This document shows, in pieces, positions 41,796 through 52,910 of a stretch of 64,000 nt of DNA. The notes beneath the pieces were generated by a model, which was not told the origin of the DNA, searched no databases, and saw nothing but the letters and a program-made list of their open reading frames with translations. The position numbers were made by a program, and so were the translations under genes. The DNA lies in contig NZ_JAGGPQ010000024.1 in assembly GCF_018613675.1 (NCBI RefSeq), forward strand, positions 62,001 through 126,000, written 5' to 3'. Positions within the stretch are counted from its first letter, which is position 1. The number at the start of each line of letters is the position of its first letter. This DNA is from Arthrobacter sp. ISL-85. Its GTDB lineage: Bacteria > Actinomycetota > Actinomycetes > Actinomycetales > Micrococcaceae.

Positions 41796-42716
41796 CTACA
41801 GGGAAGGAAGTTCCGCAGCGAGGTAGTCCAATGCCTGGCTGACCCCGGCTTCAAGCTTGATGGTTGCCTTTTCATCGCCGCGGGTGGCTCCGCGGTTGAT
41901 GATGACCACGGGCTTGGATTCCTTGGCCGCGTGCCTGACGAACCGCAGGCCGCTCATGACAGTCAGCGACGAACCGGCTACCACCAGGGCCGCAGCCTGG
42001 TCCACCATTGCATACGAGCGTTCCACCCGGTCCTTGGGCACATTCTCGCCGAAGTAGACGAAGTCCGGCTTGAGGGTTCCGCCGCAGGCAGGACACATTG
42101 CCACCACAAAGCTGTCAATGAGCTCCTGGTCCTCTACGGTGGCGTCAGCGTCCGGCGCCATTTCCACCAGCCCGCCGGCCGCTGCCCGCTCCAGGAAGCC
42201 CGGGTTGAGCTCCTCAAAAACACCGGCCAGCAGGCGCCGTGAGTACGTCCGCCGGCAGTCCAGGCAGATCACCTGGTCATACCTGCCGTGAAGATCGACC
42301 ACGTTGGAGCTGCCGGCGTCCTGGTGCAGGCGGTCAACGTTCTGGGTGATCAGGCCGGTGAGGTAGCCCCGGCGCTCCAGCTCGGCGGCGGAATAGTGGC
42401 CTTGGTTGGGCTCCGCATGCCGCATGTGGGACCAGCCGATGTGATTCCTGGCCCAGTAACGCCGCCGGTTGGCTGCGTCCCGGACGAACTCCTGGTAGGT
42501 CATGGGCGAACGGGGCGGTGAATCCGGACCACGGTAGTCCGGAATACCCGAGTCGGTGCTGAGGCCGGCGCCCGTCAGCAGGGCGAAGGGGGCGCCGGCC
42601 AGAAGGTCCCGGATCCGGAGCAGGACCTCGAGGTCACTGCCTGTCGGCGGAGCAGGGGCTACCGGGGGCATGCTGGCGAAGCCGGTAAGGCCTGTTCCCC
42701 GCCGTTGCCCCGCCAT
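41796..42716 (-). CDS. Sir2 family NAD-dependent protein deacylase
   Basis: Removes acetyl or other acyl groups from lysines using NAD. The NAD motif GAGLSTDSGIPDYRGPDS is at about residues 49-66, TQNVDRLHQDAGS near 125 and LHGRYDQVICLDC near 145 contain the catalytic His and first zinc Cys pair, and CPACGGTLKPDFVYFGENVP near 210 provides the second pair. The extra acidic segment between the cysteines (APDADATVEDQEL) is a class feature. 306 residues. It is six bases downstream of the peroxiredoxin gene, third in a DUF3052-peroxiredoxin-sirtuin operon. Confidence 0.93.
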   Translation of the reverse strand: MAGQRRGTGLTGFASMPPVAPAPPTGSDLEVLLRIRDLLAGAPFALLTGAGLSTDSGIPDYRGPDSPPRSPMTYQEFVRDAANRRRYWARNHIGWSHMRHAEPNQGHYSAAELERRGYLTGLITQNVDRLHQDAGSSNVVDLHGRYDQVICLDCRRTYSRRLLAGVFEELNPGFLERAAAGGLVEMAPDADATVEDQELIDSFVVAMCPACGGTLKPDFVYFGENVPKDRVERSYAMVDQAAALVVAGSSLTVMSGLRFVRHAAKESKPVVIINRGATRGDEKATIKLEAGVSQALDYLAAELPSL

Positions 42717-42722
42717 GCTTCC

Positions 42723-43217
42723 TCAGGCCTGCTTCAGGTCCGCCAGGGCGGTGCGGTATTCGCTGAAGTCGCGCGCCTGGCCGCGGGGGTTCACCACGCT
42801 GTAACGGATCCTTCCGTCAGCACCGATGATGAAGGTGGCCCGCTTTGCCATGCCGCTGTCGGCGTCGAACACGCCGTAGGCACTGGCGACCGCCCCATGG
42901 GGCCAAAAATCGGCCAGGAGGTCGAAGGTGTAGCCTTCCTGCGCCGCGTAGGCCCGGAGGCTGAACTTGCTGTCCACGGACACTGCCAGGACAACCGCGT
43001 TCGAATCCTCGAACATGCCCAGGTTGTCCCTTATCTCGCACAGCTCACCGGTACAGATGCCGGAGAACGCAAAGGGATAGAAGACCAGCGCCACGTTCTG
43101 CCCCCGGAAGGACGACAGTGTTACCGGCTCGCCGTATTGGTTGGCAAGCTCAAAATCAGGCGCCGCAGCGCCCAGCGCGGGAACAGCAGCGGAGGCGGCA
43201 TCAACCGCTGCCGTCAC
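42723..43217 (-). CDS. ahpE: AhpE/BCP-type peroxiredoxin with a CxxxxC centre
   Basis: Reduces peroxides with a reactive Cys. The peroxidatic site is FYPFAFSGICTGELCEIRD: Cys55 is peroxidatic, and Cys60 five residues later sits where E. coli BCP has its resolving cysteine. M. tuberculosis AhpE is a one-Cys enzyme with Asp there, so this copy may be an atypical two-Cys form. The remainder (SDFWPHGAVASAYGVFD equivalent DFWPHGAVASAYGVFDADSGMAKRATFII) is very AhpE-like. GTG at 43217 overlaps the DUF3052 stop by four bases. Same neighbourhood as mycobacterial ahpE. Confidence 0.88.
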   Translation of the reverse strand: MTAAVDAASAAVPALGAAAPDFELANQYGEPVTLSSFRGQNVALVFYPFAFSGICTGELCEIRDNLGMFEDSNAVVLAVSVDSKFSLRAYAAQEGYTFDLLADFWPHGAVASAYGVFDADSGMAKRATFIIGADGRIRYSVVNPRGQARDFSEYRTALADLKQA

Positions 43218-43633
43218 TTGTTCTTCCTGCTGACCAGGCGGACGGCGCTCCAGTCCTTTGACACTCCAGCTGACGTGGTGACGTGCAGGCCGGCTGTGGG
43301 AGCAGCCTCCTGGATTTCCGCAGGGGAAACATAGCCGCTCCGCCCGGACTTGGGGGTGAGTACCCACACAACGCCGGTTTCACTCAGGGTAGTGAGGGAA
43401 TCCATCAGGCTGTCAACCAGGTCGCCATCACCGTCGCGCCACCAGAGGATGACGGCATCCGCCACCTCATGGTCCTCCTCGTCAAGCATCTCGGACCCGG
43501 TGAAGTCCTCAATATCGTCACGCAAGTCGAAATCGACGTCGTCGTCGTAACCGAACTCCTGAATCAGATCCCCATTTTTGAAACCCAATTTTTCCGCCAC
43601 ATTTACCGAAGTGGCGGCGTCGGCCTCGCTCAC
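43214..43633 (-). CDS. DUF3052 family protein
   Basis: A conserved actinobacterial protein of unknown role, here 139 residues. It reads VSEADAATSVNVAEKLGFKNGDLIQEFGYDDDVDFDLRDDIEDFTG, then ADAVILWWRDGDGDLVDSLMDSLTTLSETGVVWVLTPKSGRSGYVSPAEIQEAAPTAGLHVTTSAGVSKDWSAVRLVSRK. It is strongly acidic in the middle. I chose GTG at 43633 because GGAGG lies five bases upstream and relatives begin at this point. It is the first gene of a minus-strand operon divergent from aceE, as in mycobacteria. Confidence 0.88.
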   Translation of the reverse strand: MSEADAATSVNVAEKLGFKNGDLIQEFGYDDDVDFDLRDDIEDFTGSEMLDEEDHEVADAVILWWRDGDGDLVDSLMDSLTTLSETGVVWVLTPKSGRSGYVSPAEIQEAAPTAGLHVTTSAGVSKDWSAVRLVSRKNK

Positions 43634-44060
43634 GTGTTCCTCCAATACCTCATACATGCGGTGTGCATAGTGATTTCCATTACCCCCAAGCCAACACCCT
43701 TTGTGCCCGCGCTTCAAGCTGCCGCCCCTCGGACCGCCCATATTCTGCGTCACATCGGGCCGCAGCGTGGCGGTCGCAGGGGCTTTTCGCCACACAACCA
43801 GTATGACGAACGAAATACAACTGCAGCACCCGGACCGCAGCTACGCATCGTGTTGCCGTCAAGGCTAGAGTGGCTGGTGACAACTATGCCTGCGGGACGA
43901 GAACCTTGTGACTCCGTGCAGACATAGGAGCGCTAGGAAGCTGCCCGGCACACATGACCGGGCTGTTGTAACCGATACGTCGCACACGGCGTATATACGC
44001 CGGGCAGTCACCCTGCCTGGCCTGAGTGCGCCGATTCATGCGCGCAAAGAGAGGTTGGAC
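43634..44060. other. 427-base divergent intergenic region between DUF3052 and aceE
   Basis: Contains no gene I can support. It must hold the promoters of both divergent units. I see a perfect palindrome at 43987-44002 and AT-rich TATATA inside it, but no clear -35/-10 pair for aceE. Frames open across it on either strand are low-similarity shadows. Confidence 0.6.
43987..44002. promoter_or_regulatory. Perfect 16-bp palindrome upstream of aceE
   Basis: CGGCGTATATACGCCG reads identically on both strands. It lies 58 bases before the aceE start. It could be an operator for a regulator of pyruvate dehydrogenase, or a -10 region embedded in one. Confidence 0.5.
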
Positions 44061-46802
<2,742 letters not shown>

Positions 46803-46835
46803 CCTTCCGGCTGTAAGCGGAACCAGCAGCGTTAC

Positions 46836-46877
46836 ACGACGGCGGCCCTCACCCCACAAGGTGAGGGCCGCCGTCGT
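46836..46877 (+). terminator. Hairpin downstream of aceE
   Basis: An 18-bp perfect stem starting ACGACGGCGGCCCTCACC with a six-base loop, 33 bases after the aceE stop. No T-run follows, so it may need Rho. Confidence 0.6.
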
Positions 46878-46937
46878 CCTGTGCGGGAATGGACAGCACG
46901 CGGGACGTGCGCACGCTGTGATCCGCGACAAGGCGTG

Positions 46938-46954
46938 TTGTAGCCTTCGCACAA
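46938..46954. promoter_or_regulatory. Candidate FasR operator A (upstream of fasR)
   Basis: TTGTAGCCTTCGCACAA, an imperfect inverted repeat 36 bases before the fasR start. It matches the fabD upstream site at 14 of 17 positions, so the two are likely bound by the same protein. Confidence 0.6.
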
Positions 46955-46990
46955 ATGGAGCTTGTGCGGCAGTGGCCGTATGCTCAAAGA

Positions 46991-48235
46991 ATGCCAGCAC
47001 CAGCCAGCCAGTCCTCGAAGCGGAAACCATCCCCGCCGAAGGTCACGCCGGAGAAGTCCGAAACCCTCAAGCATCTCCGCGCCAGCGTGGGCCAGCTCTC
47101 CACGACCACCATGCGCAAGCTTGAGCAGTCGCTGCCCTGGTACAGCCGGCTCAGCGCGGACGAGCGGTCGGCGCTGGGGATGGTGGCGCAAAACGGGATC
47201 GCGGCTTTCGTCACCTGGTATGAGCGGCCCAGCTCGCCCTCCTGGATACTCACTGACGTTTTTGGGACCGCCCCCACGGAGTTGACCCGCTCCATCAGCC
47301 TGCAAAAGGCGTTGCAGCTGATCAGGATCGTGGTGGAGGTGGTGGAGGACCAGGTTCCGGTCATCGCCCCGGAAGCGGACCAGCCATCCCTGCGCGAAGC
47401 TGTGCTGCGCTACTCGCGGGAAGTCGCTTTTGCCGCCGCAGACGTGTACGCGCGCGCAGCCGAGTCCCGTGGTTCCTGGGACACCCGGCTCGAAGCCCTG
47501 ATTGTGGACGCGATCCTGCGCGGCGAAAACACTGACGCCCTGCGTTCCCGCATTGCGGCGCTGGGCTGGAAGGCACAGGAGCGCTTCACGGTGATGGTGG
47601 GGAATTCACCGTCCGAACCCAGCGCCAGCTATGTCAGTGAACTGCGGCGGATGGCCGGACGTTACGCCGAGGATGCCCTGGTGGGCATCCAGGGCGACCG
47701 GCTGATCCTGATCCTGGGCGGGGTCCAGGACCGCGAAACCGCTTATGTGAAGCTGAGCGACATGTTCGCCCCCGGGCCCGTCGTCTACGGCCCCGAGGCC
47801 AGTTCGCTCCTGGAGGCCAGCGGATCTGCCCAATCGGCGTTCGCCGGGCTCACAGCGGCCCGCGCGTGGCCGTCCGCACCGCGCCCCGTGGCCGCTGACG
47901 ACCTGCTTCCGGAGCGGGTGATATCCGGCGATGACGCGGCGCGGCGCTCCCTCGTGAAGAACATCTACCGTCCGCTTCTGGCGGCTTCCAACGGCCTGGT
48001 GGAAACTCTGGGCACCTATCTGGAACTGGGGCATTCACTGGAGGCGACGGCCCGGGAACTCTTCGTCCACGCCAACACGGTGCGTTACCGGTTGAAGCGG
48101 GTCTGCGACGTGACAGGCTGGGATCCCCTGCTGCCCCGGGAAGCGTTCGTACTGCAGGCAGCCCTGGTGGTGGGCCGTCTTTCAGCCCCGCCGAAGCCCG
48201 CCACGGAGCGGCAGGCGTCCCGGAACCAGGCGTGA
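46991..48235 (+). CDS. fasR: PucR/CdaR-type transcriptional regulator, probable fatty-acid synthesis activator FasR
   Basis: In Streptomyces and mycobacteria the gene before fabD encodes FasR, which activates the fabD operon. This 414-residue protein shares the position and the C-terminal PucR helix-turn-helix LELGHSLEATARELFVHANTVRYRLKRVCDVTGWDPLLPREAFVLQAALVVGRL. The N-terminal part is helical with a GGDEF-like fold near residue 180-290 as in CdaR proteins. The ATG at 46991 is preferred over an upstream ATG at 46955 because the site just described would otherwise be coding. It stands between aceE and fabD. Confidence 0.88.
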   Translation: MPAPASQSSKRKPSPPKVTPEKSETLKHLRASVGQLSTTTMRKLEQSLPWYSRLSADERSALGMVAQNGIAAFVTWYERPSSPSWILTDVFGTAPTELTRSISLQKALQLIRIVVEVVEDQVPVIAPEADQPSLREAVLRYSREVAFAAADVYARAAESRGSWDTRLEALIVDAILRGENTDALRSRIAALGWKAQERFTVMVGNSPSEPSASYVSELRRMAGRYAEDALVGIQGDRLILILGGVQDRETAYVKLSDMFAPGPVVYGPEASSLLEASGSAQSAFAGLTAARAWPSAPRPVAADDLLPERVISGDDAARRSLVKNIYRPLLAASNGLVETLGTYLELGHSLEATARELFVHANTVRYRLKRVCDVTGWDPLLPREAFVLQAALVVGRLSAPPKPATERQASRNQA

Positions 48236-48239
48236 GGCA

Positions 48240-48256
48240 TTGTAGACTTCCTACAA
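48240..48256. promoter_or_regulatory. Candidate FasR operator B (upstream of fabD)
   Basis: TTGTAGACTTCCTACAA is a perfect inverted repeat, TTGTAG with CTACAA around ACTTC. It starts four bases after the fasR stop codon and ends 67 bases before fabD. It shares TTGTAGnCTTCnnACAA with the site upstream of fasR. Confidence 0.7.
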
Positions 48257-48323
48257 CCTGACCCCGTGAGCTTGGTGTGGAGAAACACCGCTGGATCACA
48301 CAGTAATTTGGAAAGCTGGTTAA

Positions 48324-49253
48324 GTGCTTGCAATAGTCTGCCCTGGACAGGGCTCACAGACCCCGGGTTTCCTGGCCCCCTGGCTGGAACTTCCGTCGGT
48401 GGCAGGCCAGCTGGCCTCCCTGAGCGACATCGCAGGCATCGACCTGATTGCCCACGGAACCACTTCCGACGAGGAGACCATCAAGGACACTGCCGTGGCG
48501 CAGCCCCTGATTGTTGCCGCCGGGCTTGTCACCGCGGCCTCCCTCTTTGACGTCGAGCTCAACTCCCTCCCGGTGATCCTTGCGGGCCACTCAGTGGGTG
48601 AGATCACCGCAGCAGCCCTGGCCGGGGTGCTGACCGAACAGGAAGCCATGTCGTTCGTACGGGAGCGTGCCAACAGCATGGCCGCCGCGGCAGCTGTCAC
48701 GCCTACCGGCATGAGCGCCGTTGTAGGTGGCGATCCAGCCGAGGTGCTGGCCGCCATCGAGGCAGCCGGCGCTGCCCCCGCCAACGTCAATGGTGCCGGC
48801 CAGACGGTGGCTGCGGGAACCTTCGAGCAACTGAAGGCCTTGGCCGAGAACCCGCCCGCCAAGGCCCGGGTCATCCCACTCAAGGTGGCCGGCGCGTTCC
48901 ACACCAGCCACATGTCGCCCGCCGTCACCGCGCTCAAGGCCCTGGAACCGCAGTTGAACCCGGTTGCCCCCAAGGTGCCCCTGCTGTCGAACTACGACGG
49001 CGGCGAAGTCACCGACGGCGGTGCCGCCGTCGAAAGCCTGATCGCCCAGGTGTCCCGCCCCGTCCGCTGGGACCTCTGCATGGAAGCCATGGTGAAGCGG
49101 GGAGTCACGGGCGTGATCGAACTGGCACCGGCCGGCACGTTGGCCGGCCTGGCCAAACGCGGCATGCCCGGAGTCAAAACCGTTGCTGTCAAAACCCCTG
49201 ATGACCTGTCCGCCGCACTGGCGCTCTTCGCAGAACTGGAGGGCAACGCATGA
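48324..49253 (+). CDS. fabD: Malonyl-CoA:ACP transacylase
   Basis: Loads malonyl groups onto acyl carrier protein. The catalytic Ser is Ser90 in LAGHSVGE, the assisting His is in AGAFHTSHM near residue 195, and the N-terminus opens MLAIVCPGQGSQTPG. The C-terminal VIELAPAGTLAGLAKRG is also typical. GTG start at 48324; 309 residues. First gene of the fabD-fabH-acpP-fabF locus, with a putative FasR site upstream. It overlaps fabH by four bases. Confidence 0.96.
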   Translation: MLAIVCPGQGSQTPGFLAPWLELPSVAGQLASLSDIAGIDLIAHGTTSDEETIKDTAVAQPLIVAAGLVTAASLFDVELNSLPVILAGHSVGEITAAALAGVLTEQEAMSFVRERANSMAAAAAVTPTGMSAVVGGDPAEVLAAIEAAGAAPANVNGAGQTVAAGTFEQLKALAENPPAKARVIPLKVAGAFHTSHMSPAVTALKALEPQLNPVAPKVPLLSNYDGGEVTDGGAAVESLIAQVSRPVRWDLCMEAMVKRGVTGVIELAPAGTLAGLAKRGMPGVKTVAVKTPDDLSAALALFAELEGNA

Positions 49254-50311
49254 GCGTTCCCACGCTGAAACAGGCTCCCATCCAGGAGCACACCCGTATC
49301 CTTGGCCTCGGTGCCTACCGGCCGGACGTCATCGTCACCAACGAAGATGTGTGCCAGTGGATCGATTCCTCGGACGAGTGGATCCGCCAGCGCACCGGCA
49401 TCGTGACCCGCCACCGCGCCGCGGCCGACGTCAGCGTGATCGACATGGCTGAGGGCGCTGCCCGGGAGGCCATGGAGAAGGCCGGCATTGACGGCTCGGA
49501 GCTCGGTGCAGTCATTGTCTCCACCGTGACCCACCCTTACGCCACTCCCTCCGCCGCGGCCAGCCTGGCTGACCGGATCGGCGCCACCCCGGCGCCCGCC
49601 TTCGACATATCAGCTGCCTGCGCCGGTTACTGCTACGGCATTGCCCAAGCCGATGCACTGGTCCGGTCCGGCGCGGCGAAGTATGTGCTGGTGGTTGGAG
49701 CGGAGAAGCTCTCCGATGTCATCGACAACCGGGAACGCACCATCTCCTTCCTCCTGGGCGATGGCGCCGGCGCGGTCGTCATCGGACCCTCCGAGACCCC
49801 GGGCATCGCACCGTCGGTATGGGGCTCGGACGGCAGCAAGTGGGACGCCATCGGCATGACGCGGTCCCTGCTTGACGTCCGCGACCTCGGTTTGGCCGCC
49901 CGGCAGTCAGACTCCACCGGCGACCTTGCACTGCTGGAAGAAGCCCAGGAGCTGTACCCCACCCTCCGCCAGGACGGCCAGACGGTGTTCCGGTGGGCTG
50001 TATGGGAGATGGCCAAGGTGGCCCAGCAGGCTCTCGATGCGGCCGGCATCCAGGCGGAAGACCTGGTGGCCTTCATCCCCCACCAGGCCAATATGCGCAT
50101 CATCGACGAGATGGTGAAGAAGCTGAAGCTGCCCGAGACGGTTACAGTGGCACGGGACATTGCCGAGGCCGGCAACACCTCTGCTGCCTCCATCCCGCTG
50201 GCAACCCACCGGCTCCTGCAGGAGAACCCTGGACTGAGCGGCGGGCTGGCCCTGCAGATCGGTTTCGGTGCCGGACTGGTCTTCGGCGCACAGGTAATTG
50301 TCCTTCCCTAG
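49250..50311 (+). CDS. fabH: Beta-ketoacyl-ACP synthase III
   Basis: Condenses acetyl- or branched acyl-CoA with malonyl-ACP to start fatty-acid synthesis. The triad is Cys124 in ISAACAGYCYG, His in FIPHQANMRI near residue 276 and Asn in AEAGNTSAASIPLA. DEWIRQRTGI and the LGDGAGAVVIG core are intact. The 353 residues include the usual N-terminal arm. The ATG overlaps the fabD stop (ATGA). It is followed by a 77-base gap that contains a small hairpin. Confidence 0.96.
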   Translation: MSVPTLKQAPIQEHTRILGLGAYRPDVIVTNEDVCQWIDSSDEWIRQRTGIVTRHRAAADVSVIDMAEGAAREAMEKAGIDGSELGAVIVSTVTHPYATPSAAASLADRIGATPAPAFDISAACAGYCYGIAQADALVRSGAAKYVLVVGAEKLSDVIDNRERTISFLLGDGAGAVVIGPSETPGIAPSVWGSDGSKWDAIGMTRSLLDVRDLGLAARQSDSTGDLALLEEAQELYPTLRQDGQTVFRWAVWEMAKVAQQALDAAGIQAEDLVAFIPHQANMRIIDEMVKKLKLPETVTVARDIAEAGNTSAASIPLATHRLLQENPGLSGGLALQIGFGAGLVFGAQVIVLP

Positions 50312-50321
50312 ATACGCCCAA

Positions 50322-50339
50322 GGGCCGCAACCGCGGCCC
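50322..50339 (+). other. Hairpin between fabH and acpP
   Basis: GGGCCGC and GCGGCCC pair around AACC, 11 bases after the fabH stop. It may protect the acpP mRNA 5' end or attenuate transcription into acpP. Confidence 0.35.
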
Positions 50340-50388
50340 GGACCGTTTCCGGCAGCCCCTGCCGGCAATACAAGAAAAGGAGCCACCA

Positions 50389-50634
50389 ATGGCTAGCAAC
50401 GAAGAGATCCTGGCCGGCTTGGCTGAAATCGTCAACGAAGAAACCGGACTTGCCCCGGAGGCCGTCGAGCTGGACAAGTCCTTCACCGAGGACCTGGACA
50501 TCGACTCCATCTCCATGATGACCATCGTGGTCAACGCCGAGGAAAAGTTTGGCGTTCGCATCCCGGACGAAGAGGTCAAAAACCTCAAGACTGTCGGCGA
50601 CGCTGTCAGCTTCATCTCCGGAGCACAGTCCTAG
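50389..50634 (+). CDS. acpP: Acyl carrier protein
   Basis: Carries growing acyl chains on a phosphopantetheine arm. The attachment site is Ser40 in DLDIDSISMMTIV, close to the family's DSL, here with Ile in place of Leu. The 81-residue, acidic protein MASNEEILAGLAEIVNEETG fits. AAGGAG lies eight bases upstream of the ATG. It is followed by a strong hairpin before fabF. Confidence 0.96.
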   Translation: MASNEEILAGLAEIVNEETGLAPEAVELDKSFTEDLDIDSISMMTIVVNAEEKFGVRIPDEEVKNLKTVGDAVSFISGAQS

Positions 50635-50666
50635 TCCCAGGCTTTTCGCCGTCACACGGCTTGGCA

Positions 50667-50701
50667 GGGCTGCCGGTCCGGATTGACCGGACCGGCAGCC
50701 C
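50667..50701 (+). terminator. Strong hairpin between acpP and fabF
   Basis: GGGCTGCCGGTCCGG pairs perfectly with CCGGACCGGCAGCCC around ATTGA, 33 bases after acpP. No T-run, so it may be a partial terminator or RNA stabiliser giving higher acpP than fabF expression. Confidence 0.5.
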
Positions 50702-50808
50702 GCCGCATTTATCCGGCACAGAACCCCGACCGGGACTGGCCGATTACAAGATGTGCGGGACCCCGCGGCAGGCGCAGGCGGACTCCCCACCGAAGAAAGA
50801 GTGATCCC

Positions 50809-52044
50809 ATGACACGCAAAGTAGTCATTACCGGTCTGGGTGCCACCACACCCATCGGCGGCGATGTACCCACTATGTGGAACAACGCCCTCAAAGGGGT
50901 CTCCGGTGCCCGCACCCTGGAGGACGACTGGGTAGCCAAGTACGAACTCCCCGTCCACTTCGCCGCCCGGTGCAGCACCCCGGCCCTCGATGTACTCAGC
51001 CGTGTAGAAGCCAAGCGGATGGATCCCTCCACCCAGTTCGGCGTCATCGCTGCCAGGGAAGCCTGGGCCGATTCCGGCATCACGGAATTTGACCAGGACC
51101 GGCTGGCCGTTGCTTTTGCAACCGGCATTGGTGGTGTCTGGACCCTGCTGGACGCCTGGGACACCCTGAAGGAAAAGGGCCCACGCCGGGTCCTGCCCAT
51201 GACTGTCCCCATGCTGATGCCCAACGGCGTGGCAGCGGCCGTCAGCCTGGACCTCGGTGCCCGCGCCGGCGCCCACACCCCAGTCTCTGCCTGCGCCTCA
51301 GGCACCGAGGCCTTGCACCTCGGTCTGGAGCTCATCCGCTCCGGCAAGGCAGACGTGGTGATGTGCGGTGGCGCCGAGGCTGCCATCCACCCTATGCCGC
51401 TGGCGGCATTTGCCTCGATGCAGGCACTGTCCCGCCGGAACGATGCGCCGGAGCGCGCTTCCCGCCCGTACGACACCGCGCGTGACGGCTTCGTCATGGG
51501 TGAAGGCGCTGGTGCCCTGGTCCTCGAGGCCGAGGAACACGCCCTGGCCCGCGGCGCCCGCATCTATGCCGAACTTGCCGGCACATCCGTCACAGCCGAC
51601 GCGTACCACATCACGGCCCCGGACCCGCAAGGACTTGGCGCCACCCGCGCCCTGAAGGCCGCCATGTTCGACGGCCGGATCCAGGCTGAAGACGTGGTGC
51701 ACGTGAACGCACATGCCACCTCCACACCGGTCGGCGACAAGCCCGAGTACACGGCCCTGCGTGCGGCACTGGGCACCCACGTGGACAACGTGGCAGTCTC
51801 TGCCACCAAGTCACAGATGGGCCACCTCCTGGGCGCTTCCGGCGCTGTGGAGGCAGTCCTCACGGTCCTCGCGGTGCATGAGCGCAAGGCGCCGGTCACC
51901 ATCAACCTTGAGAACCAGGACCCTGAGATCCCGCTCGACGTTGTCACCTCCGCCCGGGACCTGCCTGCCGGCAGCATCGTGGCGCTCAGCAACTCGTTTG
52001 GTTTCGGCGGCCACAACGCCGTTGTGGCCATCCGCAGCGTGTAG
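50809..52044 (+). CDS. fabF: Beta-ketoacyl-ACP synthase II
   Basis: Elongates acyl-ACP by condensing with malonyl-ACP. Active-site Cys162 is in SACASGTEAL, and the two His lie in NAHATSTPVGD and KSQMGHLLGASGAVEA. The opening KVVITGLGATTPIGGD is typical. ATG at 50809; 411 residues. The 174-base gap to acpP contains a hairpin, and a strong terminator ends the operon. Confidence 0.96.
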   Translation: MTRKVVITGLGATTPIGGDVPTMWNNALKGVSGARTLEDDWVAKYELPVHFAARCSTPALDVLSRVEAKRMDPSTQFGVIAAREAWADSGITEFDQDRLAVAFATGIGGVWTLLDAWDTLKEKGPRRVLPMTVPMLMPNGVAAAVSLDLGARAGAHTPVSACASGTEALHLGLELIRSGKADVVMCGGAEAAIHPMPLAAFASMQALSRRNDAPERASRPYDTARDGFVMGEGAGALVLEAEEHALARGARIYAELAGTSVTADAYHITAPDPQGLGATRALKAAMFDGRIQAEDVVHVNAHATSTPVGDKPEYTALRAALGTHVDNVAVSATKSQMGHLLGASGAVEAVLTVLAVHERKAPVTINLENQDPEIPLDVVTSARDLPAGSIVALSNSFGFGGHNAVVAIRSV

Positions 52045-52075
52045 CTCTTATGCCGGGGCATGTTCCCCGGAAGCC

Positions 52076-52114
52076 AATGGGAGGCCCCGCCAGTTCGGCG
52101 GGGCCTCCCATTTT
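52076..52114 (+). terminator. Intrinsic terminator of the fab operon
   Basis: A 16-bp perfect stem, AATGGGAGGCCCCGCC with its complement around AGTTC, followed by TTG. It lies 31 bases after fabF. Confidence 0.85.
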
Positions 52115-52166
52115 GCTATGGATGTGTTGCGGCAGTGAGGTCACCGCCGGGGACGGACGACGGCGG

Positions 52167-52670
52167 TCAGCCCACCTGGTGGAGCCAACGCACCGGGGCG
52201 CCTTCGGCAGCGTGGCGGAACGGTTCAAGTTCCTCGTCCCAGGCTTCGCCGAGGGCGAGGGACAGTTCGTGATAGACGGCGGCCGGATCGCCCGCACCGG
52301 ACTCGTAGGCGTAGCGGATGCGGTCCTCGGAGACCATGATGTTGCCGTGGACGTCCGTGACGGCATGGAAGATCCCCAGTTCCGGCGTGTGTGACCAGCG
52401 GCCGCCGTCCACGCCCTGGCTGGGCTCCTCCGTCACCTCATAGCGGAGATGCGCCCAGCCACGGAGGCAGGACGCCAGTTTGGATCCGGTACCGGGGGCC
52501 CCGGTCCAGGACAACTCGGCCCGGAACATGCCGGGCGCGGCAGGCTGCGGGGTCCACTCAAGGTCCGTCCGCTTGTCCACCACAGCGCCGACTGCCCACT
52601 CAACGTGGGGGCACAGCGCCGTAGGGGCCGAGTGAACGAACAGCACACCGCGGGTCATTGCAACAGACAT
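52167..52670 (-). CDS. DUF3145 family protein
   Basis: A conserved actinobacterial protein of unknown function, often near fatty-acid genes. The family text RGVLFVHSAPTALCPHVEWAVGAVV is present at the start and WAHLRYEVTEEPSQGVDGGRWSHTPELGIFHAVTDVHGNIMVSEDRIRYAY after. The ATG at 52670 has GGAGG five bases upstream; 167 residues. It is convergent with fabF across the operon terminator. Confidence 0.88.
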   Translation of the reverse strand: MSVAMTRGVLFVHSAPTALCPHVEWAVGAVVDKRTDLEWTPQPAAPGMFRAELSWTGAPGTGSKLASCLRGWAHLRYEVTEEPSQGVDGGRWSHTPELGIFHAVTDVHGNIMVSEDRIRYAYESGAGDPAAVYHELSLALGEAWDEELEPFRHAAEGAPVRWLHQVG

Positions 52671-52910
52671 TCCATCCTCCATAGCTCTAGGTACGTCTTC
52701 CCCAACGACCTCTGCCTGGATGGAACTGCCGTGCCCTGCTCTGCGGCGGTGATTCCCTGCGTGTATTTAGATGTATCACATAAAGCTGAGTCCGGGCTTG
52801 CCGCGCCGCACGAAGCTCAGGGAGCTTCAAGCGACACTTGAAAGTTGCCGGACGTGACTCTTATTGTGCCGTACCCCGTGGAATTACGCCAGTGCGATTC
52901 GCCACACCGT

